Of a stretch of DNA of 64,000 bases, positions 25,148 through 34,512 are shown piece after piece; positions within the stretch are counted from its first letter, which is position 1; each line of letters opens with the position of its first letter. The stretch comes from CATOSP01 sp965205385. Lineage in GTDB: Bacteria > Chloroflexota > Dehalococcoidia > Lucifugimonadales > UBA3495. The stretch is taken from contig CBDBGS010000003.1 in the NCBI GenBank assembly GCA_965205385.1, forward strand, positions 62,001 to 126,000, written 5' to 3'. A model generated the notes under the pieces. It had not been told where the DNA came from and did not search any database. It saw only the letters and a program-made list of their open reading frames with translations. Both the position numbers and the translations under genes were made by a program.

Positions 25148-25636
25148 ATGCCTCCACCAGAGAGATACAACACGGGATATAACGTCGGCGTGGGCGGCGC
25201 GGTCGTGGATGATGGGCGGCTCCTGTTGGTCCGCAGGGCCTCCCGCCGGGGCCGGGGCAACTGGCAGGTGCCGGGCGGATTCATCGAGCCCGATGAGACC
25301 ATCGAGCAAGCGGTTGTGCGGGAAGTGGAAGAGGAGGCTGGCGTTGACTCCGAAGTAGTCGGCGTCCTCGGTATCAGGAACCGTTACGACGAGGACAGCG
25401 CCAACAGCTTGTACATAGTCCTACTGCTCAAATGGGTAGGACGCGAGCCTAAACCCGACGAACACGAGGTTGACCGCGCCTGCTTCTTTACCCTGGATGA
25501 GATCTGCGCCCTGGAACAGGTGCCGCCGATCAACGTAGAGATCGCCAAGCGCGCGTTGGACCCTGACCGCAAGCTGCTCAACCCCATGACGGTCACCCAG
25601 CTCAACCGGACTCCTTACACTTTGTTCGTGGGGTAA
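25148..25636 (+). CDS. NUDIX hydrolase
   Basis: A 162-residue NUDIX protein, which hydrolyses nucleoside diphosphates linked to another group. The Nudix box, with glycines, REVEEEAG and spacing as expected, begins at GGFIEPDETIEQAVVREV around residue 40. The preceding substrate-side strand is RRGRGNWQVPGG. The start is ATG 25148; the ribosome-binding site is weak (GGGAG nine bases upstream). The gene stands between the divergent decarboxylase genes and the aconitase promoter. The substrate could be ADP-ribose, NADH or a damaged nucleotide and cannot be fixed by sequence. Confidence 0.92.
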   Translation: MPPPERYNTGYNVGVGGAVVDDGRLLLVRRASRRGRGNWQVPGGFIEPDETIEQAVVREVEEEAGVDSEVVGVLGIRNRYDEDSANSLYIVLLLKWVGREPKPDEHEVDRACFFTLDEICALEQVPPINVEIAKRALDPDRKLLNPMTVTQLNRTPYTLFVG

Positions 25637-25681
25637 CACTGTGGGAGTCCCCCCGCTGCGGCGGGCTGGGACATCCCAGGT

Positions 25682-25710
25682 TTGACGCGGTTGAACGTGG
25701 CTGCTAAACT
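25682..25710 (+). promoter_or_regulatory. Predicted sigma70-like promoter for aconitase
   Basis: TTGACG (25682-25687) and TAAACT (25705-25710) are separated by 17 bases. They lie 61 bases before the preferred aconitase start. Confidence 0.5.
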
Positions 25711-25770
25711 CCAACCTGCCGACGTACGACCCTACTCTATTTTGCGATTTTTCCTATGGGGGATTGCCTC

Positions 25771-28044
25771 ATGGTAGCTAGCGATTCGACACCAGAATTC
25801 GTAACCAAGGTATACGAAACGATGCAGCGGAATCTGGAAGCCGTCCGCCGCAGAGTTGGCAAACCCATGACCCTGGCCGACAAGCTGCTTCTTTCCCATC
25901 TGGATGACCCTGAGAACCAGGAGTTGATTCCTGGGAGGAGCTACCTTCAGGTGCGGCCCGACCGGGTCATCCTACAGGACGTGCTGGGCCAGACCGCTGT
26001 CCTTCAGTTCATGCAGACAAAGCGCACCAGCACGGCGGTCCCGACTACGGTCCACTGCGACCACCTGATCCAGGCCCGTGTTGAGGGTTCCCAGGACCTG
26101 CGCGAGTCCCTTGTAGAGAATAACGAGGTCTATGACTTCCTCCGGTCCGCCAGCGCCAAGTACGGCATAGGCTTCTGGGGTCCCGGAGCCGGGATCATTC
26201 ACCAGGTGAACCTCGAGCAGTACGCGTTTCCTGGCGCGGTGATCATCGGCACCGACTCGCATACACCCAATGGTGGTGGGCTTGGCTCCTGCTCCGTGGG
26301 CGTGGGCGGGGCCGACGCGGTGGAGGCGATGGCCGGACTGCCCTGGGAGGTGCTCTTCCCGACGCGCATCGGCGTGCACCTGACCGGCGAGATGAACGGC
26401 TGGACTGCTCCGAAGGACGTCATCCTCTTTCTGGCGGGGGCGCTCACTGTCTCCGGCGGAACCAACGCGATCATCGAATACTTCGGCCCTGGGGCCCGGT
26501 CCATCAGCTGCACCGGCAAGGCCACCATTACCAACATGGGTGCGGAGCTCGGCGCGACGACTTCGGTCTTCCCGTACGACGAGCGAATGGCCCGCTATCT
26601 CGAAGCCACCGGCCGGGGTGAACTCGCCAACCTGGCCGACCAGCACAAGGAGATGTTGGCGGCCGATCCAGACGTTGAAGCCAACCCTGAGCAGTACTTC
26701 GACCGCATCGTGGAGATAGACCTCTCCACGCTGGAGCCCCATATCGTCGGCCCCCACTCCCCGGACCGGGCGCGGCCCATCTCCCAGTTCGCCCAGGAGG
26801 TGGCTGACCAGTCCAACGGGTTCGTCGACGAAATATCCACCGCCCTCATCGGAAGCTGCACCAACTCATCCTACGAGGACATGAGCCGCTCCGCCGACGT
26901 AGCCGAGCAGGCCAACGCCAAGGGCATCAAGGTAGCGGTGCCGTTCATGGTGACTCCCGGGTCCGAGCAGGTCCGCTCCACCATCGAGCGCGACGGTCAG
27001 CTCTCCACGCTTAGGGACGCTGGAGCCACGGTCCTGGCCAACGCCTGCGGCCCTTGCATCGGCCAGTGGCGGCGGTCGCGGGAGGCTTCGGAGCAGCCTA
27101 ACTCCATCGTCACGTCTTACAACCGTAACTTCCCAGCCCGTAACGACGGCCAGGCTTCGACGATGAACTTCATCGCCAGCCCGGAGATCACCACCGCTTT
27201 CGCTCTGGCGGGTAGGCTTTCCTTCAATCCCTTGACCGACACGATCACCGACGCCCAGGGCAACGAGGTCATGCTCGACCCGCCCAAGCCGGCCCCGGAG
27301 GTCCCGGCCACGGGATTTGACCCCGGCCAGGCGTCCTACTTCCCCCCGCCGGACGACGGCGGCGACATCGAAGTCGTGGTGGACCCCAACAGTCAGCGCC
27401 TCCAGGTCATGAACCCCTGGCCCGCCTGGGACGGTGAAGACTTCACCGGAATGCCGGTCTTGATGAAGGTCCAGGGCAAGTGCACGACGGACCACATTTC
27501 CCCGGCTGGTGTATGGCTAAGCCTGCGGGGCCACCTGGACAAGTTCAGCGATAACCTGCTCATGGGCGCGACCAACGCCTACACCGGTGACAACGGCAAG
27601 GCCGTGGATGTACTTACCAGCGAGACCGGGAAGGCCATTTCCGTCATTGCCCGCAATTACCAGGCCGAGGGCGTCAAGTGGGTGATCGTGGGAGACGACA
27701 ACTACGGCGAAGGCAGCAGCCGTGAGCACGCCGCGCTGTCGCCGAGGCTGTTGGGCGGCGCGGCGGTAATCGCCCGCAGCTTCGCCAGGATCCACGAGAC
27801 CAACCTTAAGAAACAGGGATTGCTGCCGCTGACCTTCAGTTCCCGGGACGACTACGACAGGCTCCGCGAGGATGACCGGATCAGCCTTACCGGCCTCCAA
27901 GACCTAGCTCCCGATAAGCCGGTAATCTGCACCGTCCACCACTCGGACGGGACCACCGAGAACTTGGAACTGAATCACTCCTTCGGTGAGTCGCAGGTCG
28001 TTTGGTTCAGGCTTGGGTCCGCCCTGAACCTGTTCCACCAATAG
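25771..28044 (+). CDS. acn: Aconitate hydratase (mitochondrial-type aconitase)
   Basis: A protein of about 757 residues that interconverts citrate and isocitrate in the TCA cycle. The [4Fe-4S] Cys ligands are in GSCTNSSY and in NACGPCIGQW. Active-site landmarks are GTDSHTPNGGGL, TSYNRNFPARNDG, the C-terminal swivel domain's YGEGSSREHAAL and the lead-in KCTTDHISPAG. The length and order match the mitochondrial-type subgroup, not AcnB. I prefer ATG 25771 with GGGGGA seven bases upstream, rather than ATG 25756. It has its own predicted promoter and terminator, so it is probably monocistronic. This is one of very few core-metabolism genes in the window. Confidence 0.96.
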   Translation: MVASDSTPEFVTKVYETMQRNLEAVRRRVGKPMTLADKLLLSHLDDPENQELIPGRSYLQVRPDRVILQDVLGQTAVLQFMQTKRTSTAVPTTVHCDHLIQARVEGSQDLRESLVENNEVYDFLRSASAKYGIGFWGPGAGIIHQVNLEQYAFPGAVIIGTDSHTPNGGGLGSCSVGVGGADAVEAMAGLPWEVLFPTRIGVHLTGEMNGWTAPKDVILFLAGALTVSGGTNAIIEYFGPGARSISCTGKATITNMGAELGATTSVFPYDERMARYLEATGRGELANLADQHKEMLAADPDVEANPEQYFDRIVEIDLSTLEPHIVGPHSPDRARPISQFAQEVADQSNGFVDEISTALIGSCTNSSYEDMSRSADVAEQANAKGIKVAVPFMVTPGSEQVRSTIERDGQLSTLRDAGATVLANACGPCIGQWRRSREASEQPNSIVTSYNRNFPARNDGQASTMNFIASPEITTAFALAGRLSFNPLTDTITDAQGNEVMLDPPKPAPEVPATGFDPGQASYFPPPDDGGDIEVVVDPNSQRLQVMNPWPAWDGEDFTGMPVLMKVQGKCTTDHISPAGVWLSLRGHLDKFSDNLLMGATNAYTGDNGKAVDVLTSETGKAISVIARNYQAEGVKWVIVGDDNYGEGSSREHAALSPRLLGGAAVIARSFARIHETNLKKQGLLPLTFSSRDDYDRLREDDRISLTGLQDLAPDKPVICTVHHSDGTTENLELNHSFGESQVVWFRLGSALNLFHQ

Positions 28045-28093
28045 CGGCAAACGCTTTTTCCGCCCCTGTAGCGGGGAGCGACCGAAAAACTAT

Positions 28094-28136
28094 AAGTCCT
28101 CCGGTCCGGCAACCGCCGAAACCGGGGGACTTTTTT
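28094..28136 (+). terminator. Rho-independent terminator after aconitase
   Basis: The stem AAGTCC-T-CCGGT pairs with ACCGG-G-GGACTT and is followed by a run of T residues. It starts 50 bases after the aconitase stop codon. Confidence 0.85.
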
Positions 28137-28192
28137 CACGCTCCAGGTGCGTTCGATTATCCCTATGGGCGAGGGGACTCCAATGCTGTCCT

Positions 28193-29479
28193 TTACTCCT
28201 CCGGCGCGGCGGCAACGGGTGCGGGTCCCGCTATCCGGCCAATCCCGACGCGGAGGGCCCGTACCTCCGGGCTGACTATGAAAACCAATCCAGCCGAAAT
28301 GACGATCACTATTGCCCCCGCCGCCACGGCGATGGGCGCGCCCAGGTAGTCGGTGACAATTCCAGCTTGCGACACACTGAGCGGCGACAGGCTCCAGGTA
28401 ATGCCGTACAAGCCCATGACCCGGCCCCGCAACTGGTCCGGCACCAGTTGTTGAATCGTGCTTAGGCCGCCCACAAGGTACCACGAGTTGGCCACGCCCA
28501 CGACGAACAGCAGGACCATAGACACCCGGTAAAGCTCCTGCCCCGCCGCCAAAGCGAACATAATAAGGGCCAGTCCGTAGAGTACAGCTCCCCCCAGGAT
28601 CATCCTTCCCTTGGGGAAACCCTCCTTCAGGGTGCCCACCATCCAGGTGCCAAGTATCGCCCCGACTCCAGACGCGCCCAGGAGCCAGCCGATCTTCTCC
28701 GCCCCCACGTGAAGGACCTCCTCCGCGAACACGGGCATCAACCCGATGTAGGCCATCCCGAACAGGCTGTTGCAAAAGGTGAGCAGCATCACGTGAAGGA
28801 ATATGGGGTGGCGGCGCACGTAGCTCAGGCTTTCGCCTATCTGTTGGAGCACCTGCCCCCTGGACGGAGGACGGGGACGCATACGGAGCAACGATACCAC
28901 CGTGGCCAGGATGTAGAACGTGGCCGCGCTGAAGAACATCGAGGCTTCGATGCTCACCCGCTCGATAATTATCCCGGCGAGGACCGGTCCGGCGATTCTC
29001 ACAGTGTTCCAGACCAGGGAGTCCATGGCCACAGCGTTGACGATGTGCTCCGGCCGTACCAGTCTTGGGGACACGCTGGCCCGGCTGGGCTGGTCTACGG
29101 CCTGCCCGGCCCCGATGATGACCGCGGCCAACAGCAGGTGCCAACTCTGGACCACCCCGGTAAATACCGAGATGGCCAGGAGAACCACCACGGTAGCCGT
29201 GGAGGCCTGGGCCGCGGCCACCAGGAATTTGGGTTCCAACCGGTCGGCAAGCACCCCGCCTAGCAGATTCAGCGCCAGCGCGGGCACGGCGATCGCCATA
29301 CCCAGCAGGGCCAGGTCCATCGGCTCGCCGGTCAACTTGAACATCTGCCAGTGCATGGTGAACTGGAGCAGCATTTGATGGCCGGTCACCCCGGTCATCA
29401 GAGCCAACCAGTAATACCGGAAGTGCCCGTAAGTCATCGAGACGGGCAGAATGCGGCTGATAACGCTACTGCCGGTCAT
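28193..29479 (-). CDS. MFS transporter (MFS_3/enterobactin-exporter-like)
   Basis: A 428-residue inner-membrane permease with about twelve hydrophobic segments. The typical loop 2-3 motif of MFS is seen as GGVLADRLEPK, followed by QASTATVVVLLA. A second partial copy lies after TM8 (DQLRGRVMGLYG, typical of the MFS_3 group). The start is ATG 29479 with GGAG upstream. The substrate is unknown; the family mostly exports siderophores or drugs. It is transcribed in the same direction as, and 77 bases downstream of, the amidohydrolase 29557-31107, so a shared function in uptake or export of its substrate is possible. Confidence 0.9.
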   Translation of the reverse strand: MTGSSVISRILPVSMTYGHFRYYWLALMTGVTGHQMLLQFTMHWQMFKLTGEPMDLALLGMAIAVPALALNLLGGVLADRLEPKFLVAAAQASTATVVVLLAISVFTGVVQSWHLLLAAVIIGAGQAVDQPSRASVSPRLVRPEHIVNAVAMDSLVWNTVRIAGPVLAGIIIERVSIEASMFFSAATFYILATVVSLLRMRPRPPSRGQVLQQIGESLSYVRRHPIFLHVMLLTFCNSLFGMAYIGLMPVFAEEVLHVGAEKIGWLLGASGVGAILGTWMVGTLKEGFPKGRMILGGAVLYGLALIMFALAAGQELYRVSMVLLFVVGVANSWYLVGGLSTIQQLVPDQLRGRVMGLYGITWSLSPLSVSQAGIVTDYLGAPIAVAAGAIVIVISAGLVFIVSPEVRALRVGIGRIAGPAPVAAAPEE

Positions 29480-29556
29480 CTTTGCTCCGGAACCTGTCCA
29501 GGTGCGCGCCGGTGGGGGACCAACCCCGCGATGTGGATGCTGAAATGACCACCACG

Positions 29557-31107
29557 TCAGGCTGTGGCGTTGTACAGGGTATGGGGGGCGGCGTTCTGCG
29601 GGACTGTCCCCAGGTAGAACCTGCGCAAATGGGGTTCAACCAATTTGGCCAGGTCCCTCCGCTCGGCCTCCTGTGGTGAGAGGGGCCGGTCGAGGGCCGC
29701 CTTTAGCTCCCGGAACAGTTCTTCTTTGTCGACGCGGGTCAACCGGCCGTCATGAAGCAACACTTCTCCGTCGACCATCACGGTTTCAACGTCTATGGCC
29801 CTTCCGCGGTGTACCAGGGCGTCAACCATAGAAACCTCCGGGTCAAGGAAGGGCTCCTCTATGTTCCGCAAGTTGACCAGCGTCATGTCGGCCCTTTTAC
29901 CCGGCTCCAGCGTGCCGATTCGGTCTCCAAACCAACTGACGTACGCACCGTTCTCGGTGGCCATTTGCAACACCTGGTGGGAAGTGGGTGGGTCAAGGTC
30001 TATGCCGGGCACGCGGTGGATTTTCAACACCAACCGCATCTCTTGAAACAGGTCCTTATCGTCGTTGAGACCGGCTTCGTCGCTGCCGATCGCAACCTTG
30101 ATTCCCGCCGCCAGTATCTTGTTCATGGGGGCGATGCCGCTCTGAAGCCGCAGGTTGGAACTAGCATTGTGACAGATGTTTGTCCCGGTTTCGGCCATGA
30201 TCCTCAGGTCTTCGTCGGTGGCCCAGACGCTGTGCCCGCAGGTCACCTCCGGGCCCAGAATCCCTAGTTCATGCAGGTGTTGAAGCGGGGTCTTGTTCCA
30301 CGCCTGAAAGCCGTAGAGCTTCTGATAAACGGTCTCCTGCAGGTGGATGTGAATCCCGGTGCTGTACCTGGTGGCAAGGCCCTTCAGCGCCATCAGAAGC
30401 TCATCGCTGCATCGGTGGACGTTACTTGGGGCCATGGTCACCTGGACCCGCTCGTACCGGTGGTTTCCGTACTTGCTACAGATATCGTCCAACACGGGCA
30501 TCACTTCGTCCACTGGCCGGTAGCTAGGGGCCATGAAAGCCCGGTAGCGTTCACCCAGGCCGCCGGGCATGGTGGCGGCAAACTCCGCTTCACCCCCGGC
30601 GGCTCCCGCCACCATGGAGTTCTGGTCGGCGATGGAGGGGGCGTAGGAGACCCGCATTCCCGAAGCCTGGTATGCTCCGACGACTTTGTCGGCTATTTCC
30701 ATGCTGACCGGACCCACACCCCTTCCCGGAGAGTGGATCGCTTGAACCGTTGTAGTACCCGTTTCAATCATCTGCACCGCGCCGTAGAGTTGGTCCAGGT
30801 AGGGGTCGATGGTCCGGAGGCCGATTCTGGCAAGGCTCCACATCTCCAGGGGCAGGTCGGGGGCGCCCATCTGGAAGGGGGTCAGGCCAACGTGGAAGTG
30901 ATCGTTGACCAATCCGGGCATTACTATGTGATTGCCCGACCCGATGACTTCCATTTCCGGATGCCTGGCCCGAAGCTCTTCAAATCCGCCTGTCTCGATG
31001 ATCTCCCCGTCGCGCTGGAACACCGCGCCGTTGTCGATCACTTCCGCCGAATTGGGACCGGTGATCTTGCAGACCACGTACTTTCCACGCACTAGAGACG
31101 ATGCCAT
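29557..31107 (-). CDS. Amidohydrolase (chlorohydrolase/deaminase type)
   Basis: A 516-residue amidohydrolase of the cytosine-deaminase-like group. The metal site shows FHVGL within VNDHFHVGL (H-x-H), His in GIHIHLQE, His in VTCGHSVWA, and Asp in AIGSDEAG. The small beta domain surrounds these (GKYVVCKITG at the N-terminus, KRADMTLVNL and VETVMVDGEVL near the C-terminus). A C-terminal extension of about 60 residues follows. The start is ATG 31107 with AAGGG upstream. It is likely to deaminate or dechlorinate a heterocycle, but the substrate is unknown. It is only distantly similar to the gene at 8601-9977. Confidence 0.88.
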   Translation of the reverse strand: MASSLVRGKYVVCKITGPNSAEVIDNGAVFQRDGEIIETGGFEELRARHPEMEVIGSGNHIVMPGLVNDHFHVGLTPFQMGAPDLPLEMWSLARIGLRTIDPYLDQLYGAVQMIETGTTTVQAIHSPGRGVGPVSMEIADKVVGAYQASGMRVSYAPSIADQNSMVAGAAGGEAEFAATMPGGLGERYRAFMAPSYRPVDEVMPVLDDICSKYGNHRYERVQVTMAPSNVHRCSDELLMALKGLATRYSTGIHIHLQETVYQKLYGFQAWNKTPLQHLHELGILGPEVTCGHSVWATDEDLRIMAETGTNICHNASSNLRLQSGIAPMNKILAAGIKVAIGSDEAGLNDDKDLFQEMRLVLKIHRVPGIDLDPPTSHQVLQMATENGAYVSWFGDRIGTLEPGKRADMTLVNLRNIEEPFLDPEVSMVDALVHRGRAIDVETVMVDGEVLLHDGRLTRVDKEELFRELKAALDRPLSPQEAERRDLAKLVEPHLRRFYLGTVPQNAAPHTLYNATA

Positions 31108-31180
31108 TAAGGACTCCCTTCGTCAGGCTCAATAGGACCTTGGCGGCCCGACACCGGCCGAGTATAGCCCAAGTATACAA

Positions 31181-31245
31181 CCCCACGGACCACCCGCCAC
31201 GGACCACCCGCCACGGACCACCGGCCACCAACCACCGGCCACTGG
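31181..31245. repeat. 14-bp minisatellite
   Basis: Units CCCCACGGACCACC, CGCCACGGACCACC (twice), GGCCACCAACCACC and a partial GGCCACTGG run head to tail. They occupy the divergent gap between the amidohydrolase and the SDR gene. Confidence 0.85.
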
Positions 31246-31326
31246 AAGCCCATCGGGGCAAGGGCTATACTGGCCCTGGCTGAGCAACGGTCCGCAACGA
31301 CCGCGATAATTGCCACAGGAGGAGCT

Positions 31327-32082
31327 ATGCCGCGGGTAGAAGGCAAGGTAGCCTTGGTCAGCGGAGGCGCCCGGGGAATGGGAGCCGCCGAAGCCAAAAT
31401 GCTCGCCCTCGAAGGCGCAAGGGTGGTTATCGGCGACATTCTGGAGGACGAGGGACGCCGCACCGAGGCCGAGATCAACGAGGCCGGCGGGGAGTGCATA
31501 TTCGTCCGGCTGGACGTCACCAGCGACGCCGACTGGCAGGACGCGGTGTCCACCGCGGTTACCCGCTTTGGCAAGCTCGATATCCTGGTCAATAACGCCG
31601 GTATTGTGGGCCGGGGTGTGGTGGAGGATTGCACCGAAGAAGAGTGGGACCGGATCATGGCAGTCAACGGCAAAGGTGTTTTTCTCGGGACACGGGCGGC
31701 GATACCGGAGATGCGTAAGGCCGGGGGAGGCTCAATCATCAATACGTCGTCGATCTCGGGTATGGTGGGCCAGGACTACGTTCAGGCCGCCTACAATGCT
31801 TCCAAGGGCGCGGTGCGTATATTCACCAAGGCCGCCGCGGTGCAGTACGCCAAGGAGGGGATCAGGGTCAATTCGGTCCATACCGGCGCGGTTGACACCC
31901 CCATGGCGGGCCGCAGGCTCAGCGACCCGGACCTGCAGCGGCAGTCAGAGGAACGAATTCCCCTTGGCCGGACGGGCAAGCCCGAGGACATCGCTTACGG
32001 TGTGTTGTATCTGGCCTCCGACGAGTCTTCATTCGTTACCGGCAGCGAACTGGTGATAGACGGCGGGACGACTGCGCAGTAA
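31327..32082 (+). CDS. SDR family oxidoreductase
   Basis: A 251-residue classical short-chain dehydrogenase. The NAD(P) site is SGGARGMGAAEA, an Asp in VIGDILEDE suggests NAD preference, and NNAG is present. Ser (INTSSISG), Tyr and Lys (AAYNASKGA) complete the catalytic site. The C-terminus has the usual GSELVIDGG. A strong GGAGG lies ahead of ATG 31327. It starts a run with three crotonases (32140-34503), which suggests oxidation of a 3-hydroxyacyl or alicyclic intermediate. A paralog at 40013-40765 shares long blocks, such as GGARGMGAAEA and EDEGRR. Confidence 0.92.
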   Translation: MPRVEGKVALVSGGARGMGAAEAKMLALEGARVVIGDILEDEGRRTEAEINEAGGECIFVRLDVTSDADWQDAVSTAVTRFGKLDILVNNAGIVGRGVVEDCTEEEWDRIMAVNGKGVFLGTRAAIPEMRKAGGGSIINTSSISGMVGQDYVQAAYNASKGAVRIFTKAAAVQYAKEGIRVNSVHTGAVDTPMAGRRLSDPDLQRQSEERIPLGRTGKPEDIAYGVLYLASDESSFVTGSELVIDGGTTAQ

Positions 32083-32139
32083 CCAACAACCCCGTAAACG
32101 ACGATTGAGAAACGCGAGAATTAACTAAGGAGCGGCAGC

Positions 32140-32970
32140 GTGGCGGAAGTCTCATACCAGGTTGAAGACCGTGTCGCGGTGGTGCGGCTGGAATCCCCGG
32201 ACACGAGCAACGCGTTCACCCCTTCTATGCGCCGGGAGTTGAACCTTTCCTTCATCCGATTCCGGGACGATGAAGACGCCTGGGTGGCCGTGGTCTGTGG
32301 CGACGGCGATGAGTTTTGCGCCGGCTCGTTACCCCAACCCAACCCTTCATACAGTGAGGAACGGGAGCGGGGACTCCTGTGGGCCGGTGGGCGAGTGGAC
32401 ACGATGAAGCCTATTATCGCCGCCGTGCAGGGAGCTTGCGCCGGAGAGGGGCTTGCCCTGGCCCTTGGTTGCGACCTTCGCATCGCCGAAGCCGGGGCTT
32501 CGTTTCGCGCGCTGCTAGACCAGGACGGGGGTTTCCCCAACATAGCCGCGGCGTGGCTGGTGAACCTAATCGGGTTGTCGGCGGCATTGGATGTTCTCTG
32601 GACCCGCGAGTCGTTGAATGCCGAATCAGCAATCCGGATGGGTATCGTCAACAGGTTGGTCCGGCAGGGGTATGAAGAGGCCGTCTCGCAAGAATCAGAG
32701 GGGCGCCTGAACATACGGCCTCTGGCTCCCGCCATTACCACCCAGGAGGGAACGGCTTTCTCCGGGGGCATGAAATTGGCCAGGGAATTGCTGCAATACG
32801 CCCCCGTCACCCGCTCTTTTCAGAAGGAGACTGCTTACAGGTCCATTGGTGTGCCTTTCCACTACGCCCAGAGCCTGGAGGTGGGGCCCAACCCCTACGC
32901 CAGTGAAGACCGGATCGAAGGCACCCGCGCCTTCGTGGAAAACCGCCGCCCGGTGTGGCACAACCGCTAG
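32140..32970 (+). CDS. Enoyl-CoA hydratase/isomerase family protein, catalytic Glu pair incomplete
   Basis: A 276-residue crotonase-fold protein. The first oxyanion-hole segment is DEFCAGS and the second QGACAGEGLALALGCDLR. In canonical hydratases a Glu sits two residues after the second GxG and another in the PE-x-x-x-G segment. Here the second region reads SFRALLDQDGGFPN, with no Glu at the expected position, and the first site has Ala-Leu context (GEGLALA). A standard hydratase reaction therefore looks unlikely; an isomerase, hydrolase or ring-opening role is possible. The start is GTG 32140 with AAGGAG upstream. It is followed by two other crotonases. Confidence 0.85.
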   Translation: MAEVSYQVEDRVAVVRLESPDTSNAFTPSMRRELNLSFIRFRDDEDAWVAVVCGDGDEFCAGSLPQPNPSYSEERERGLLWAGGRVDTMKPIIAAVQGACAGEGLALALGCDLRIAEAGASFRALLDQDGGFPNIAAAWLVNLIGLSAALDVLWTRESLNAESAIRMGIVNRLVRQGYEEAVSQESEGRLNIRPLAPAITTQEGTAFSGGMKLARELLQYAPVTRSFQKETAYRSIGVPFHYAQSLEVGPNPYASEDRIEGTRAFVENRRPVWHNR

Positions 32971-32987
32971 GAGTTGGGAGAAGACTT

Positions 32988-33803
32988 ATGCAGGATGCCC
33001 AGGATTTGAATGACGTCCTCCTGCGGCAACGCCAAGGCCAAGTCCTGATTGCGACCATGAACCGGCCGGAGCGGATGAACGCCCTGGGAGGAGGGCTCCC
33101 CCAGACGTTGAACGAGGCATGGCTGGACTTCCGGGACGACCCGGACCTGAAGGTGATGATAATCACCGGCGCGGGAGACCGTGCGTTCTGCGCCGGAGCG
33201 GACCTGCGGCAAAACGACGAACGCGCCCGCGACCTCGGGGCCCAATCGGCCCAGGCCCTGCTGGATGCCGACCGCTCCCGCAGCGTCCGTCCATCCTTCA
33301 ATGGCAACAACTTCGGCCTGTGGAAGCCCGTCATCGCCGCGATCAACGGCTGGTGCCTGGCCGCCGGTTGCGAGATGGCCATGGGCTGCGACCTCCGGGT
33401 TATGGAAGAGCAGGCCCAGATCGGTCTGCCCGAAGTCAAGCGTGGAATGGGGGCCAAGCAGACGACCCACAAGCTTTATTACCTGACCAACCTCAACCTG
33501 GGACTGGAAATGGTCTGGACGGGTGACTCGCTCACCGCCGAGCGAGCCTACGATGTGGGGCTGGTCAACGAAGTCGTGCCCCAGGGACAGAGTGTGGCGC
33601 GGGCGAAAGAGATCGCGGAACGAATTTGCCGTTTCCCGTCAACATATCTCAGCTACCACAAGCTGCGGTTGTTCCAGAGCATAGGACTGCCCCTTGACTA
33701 CGCCATGGCCCTGGAGCAGCGCTTCCCTCCCCAGGAAGGACCCGATTACATGCCGGGTTTGGAACGGAGCCTGCGGGAAACGAATGGCGACACGCCGCGC
33801 TAG
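32988..33803 (+). CDS. Enoyl-CoA hydratase/isomerase (both catalytic Glu present)
   Basis: A crotonase of about 271 residues. The first oxyanion-hole loop is RAFCAGADLRQND. The second region is WCLAAGCEMAMGCDLR, containing the first catalytic Glu, and IGLPEVKRGMG contains the second. It is therefore the only one of the four crotonases in the window with the full hydratase pair. The ATG 32988 is preceded by GGAG at good spacing; the open frame upstream overlaps the previous gene's end and is not the start. It would hydrate an enoyl-CoA in a beta-oxidation-like route. Confidence 0.9.
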   Translation: MQDAQDLNDVLLRQRQGQVLIATMNRPERMNALGGGLPQTLNEAWLDFRDDPDLKVMIITGAGDRAFCAGADLRQNDERARDLGAQSAQALLDADRSRSVRPSFNGNNFGLWKPVIAAINGWCLAAGCEMAMGCDLRVMEEQAQIGLPEVKRGMGAKQTTHKLYYLTNLNLGLEMVWTGDSLTAERAYDVGLVNEVVPQGQSVARAKEIAERICRFPSTYLSYHKLRLFQSIGLPLDYAMALEQRFPPQEGPDYMPGLERSLRETNGDTPR

Positions 33804-33834
33804 TTGGGAATGATACTGTCTATCGAGGCGAACT

Positions 33835-34503
33835 ATGCCCCAGTCTGTTAATTTGACCGAAGATGGCCCCGTACTGCTGGTGGAGATGCGCCGGGCGGAG
33901 CCGGGAAATGCCCTGAGCCGTGAAGTGCAGGAAGGATTGCAATCGGCGTGGGAGGAATTGGAGACCCATGACCACTTGATGGTTGCTGTGCTGCACGGGG
34001 CCGAAGGTGATTTCTCGGTGGGGCACGACGTGGCTGAATTAGTCGGTCTAGGGGCTCCGCCTGAGCCGGTTGACGGGTTGTTTCCATACGTCTTGTCCAG
34101 GCCGGTCATCGCCGCGGTCGAGGGCAGATGCTACGGCCTAGGGTTCGAGCTTGCCCTGGCCTGCGATCTGCGGGTGGCAGCCGAAGGCGCGTCTTTCGGG
34201 TTTCCAGACACCAACTTGGCCGTCAGTTACCGGCTCGCCTCCGCGTTGTTGCCCCGGATGACGAACCTGGGGGCCAGCCTGGACTTGCTGCTCACGGGCA
34301 TGCCGATGGACGGTTCACGGCTGGAAAAGTTGAGGCTCGTAAACCGGACGGCCCCCAATGGCCGGGTCGTATCCACGGCGGTGGAAATGGCTAAAGACAT
34401 GGCCCAACGCTTCGGCTCGGCGGCTGCTTTCCAAAAGGAACGGATCTGGCAATTGACCGGGCTTCCCCTGCCTACCGCTTTGAACTTTGCCCGGACCCGT
34501 TAG
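33835..34503 (+). CDS. Short enoyl-CoA hydratase/isomerase family protein
   Basis: A 222-residue crotonase, some 40 residues shorter than usual because the C-terminal helical trimerisation part is reduced. Landmarks are DFSVGHDVAEL for the first oxyanion loop and CYGLGFELALACDLR, which keeps the first catalytic Glu (GFE). The second catalytic position reads FGFPDTNLAVS, with Asp instead of Glu. The Asp could support isomerase-type chemistry. The start is ATG 33835 with GAGG upstream. It ends at 34503, facing the cupin gene, where the two stop codons share the palindrome TAGTCCGCCGGACTA. Confidence 0.85.
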   Translation: MPQSVNLTEDGPVLLVEMRRAEPGNALSREVQEGLQSAWEELETHDHLMVAVLHGAEGDFSVGHDVAELVGLGAPPEPVDGLFPYVLSRPVIAAVEGRCYGLGFELALACDLRVAAEGASFGFPDTNLAVSYRLASALLPRMTNLGASLDLLLTGMPMDGSRLEKLRLVNRTAPNGRVVSTAVEMAKDMAQRFGSAAAFQKERIWQLTGLPLPTALNFARTR

Positions 34504-34512
34504 TCCGCCGGA

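Noticed and set aside
27975..29144. A 389-codon minus frame overlapping aconitase's end and the MFS gene
   Set aside because: Arg/Gly/Pro-rich shadow of the MFS transporter frame.
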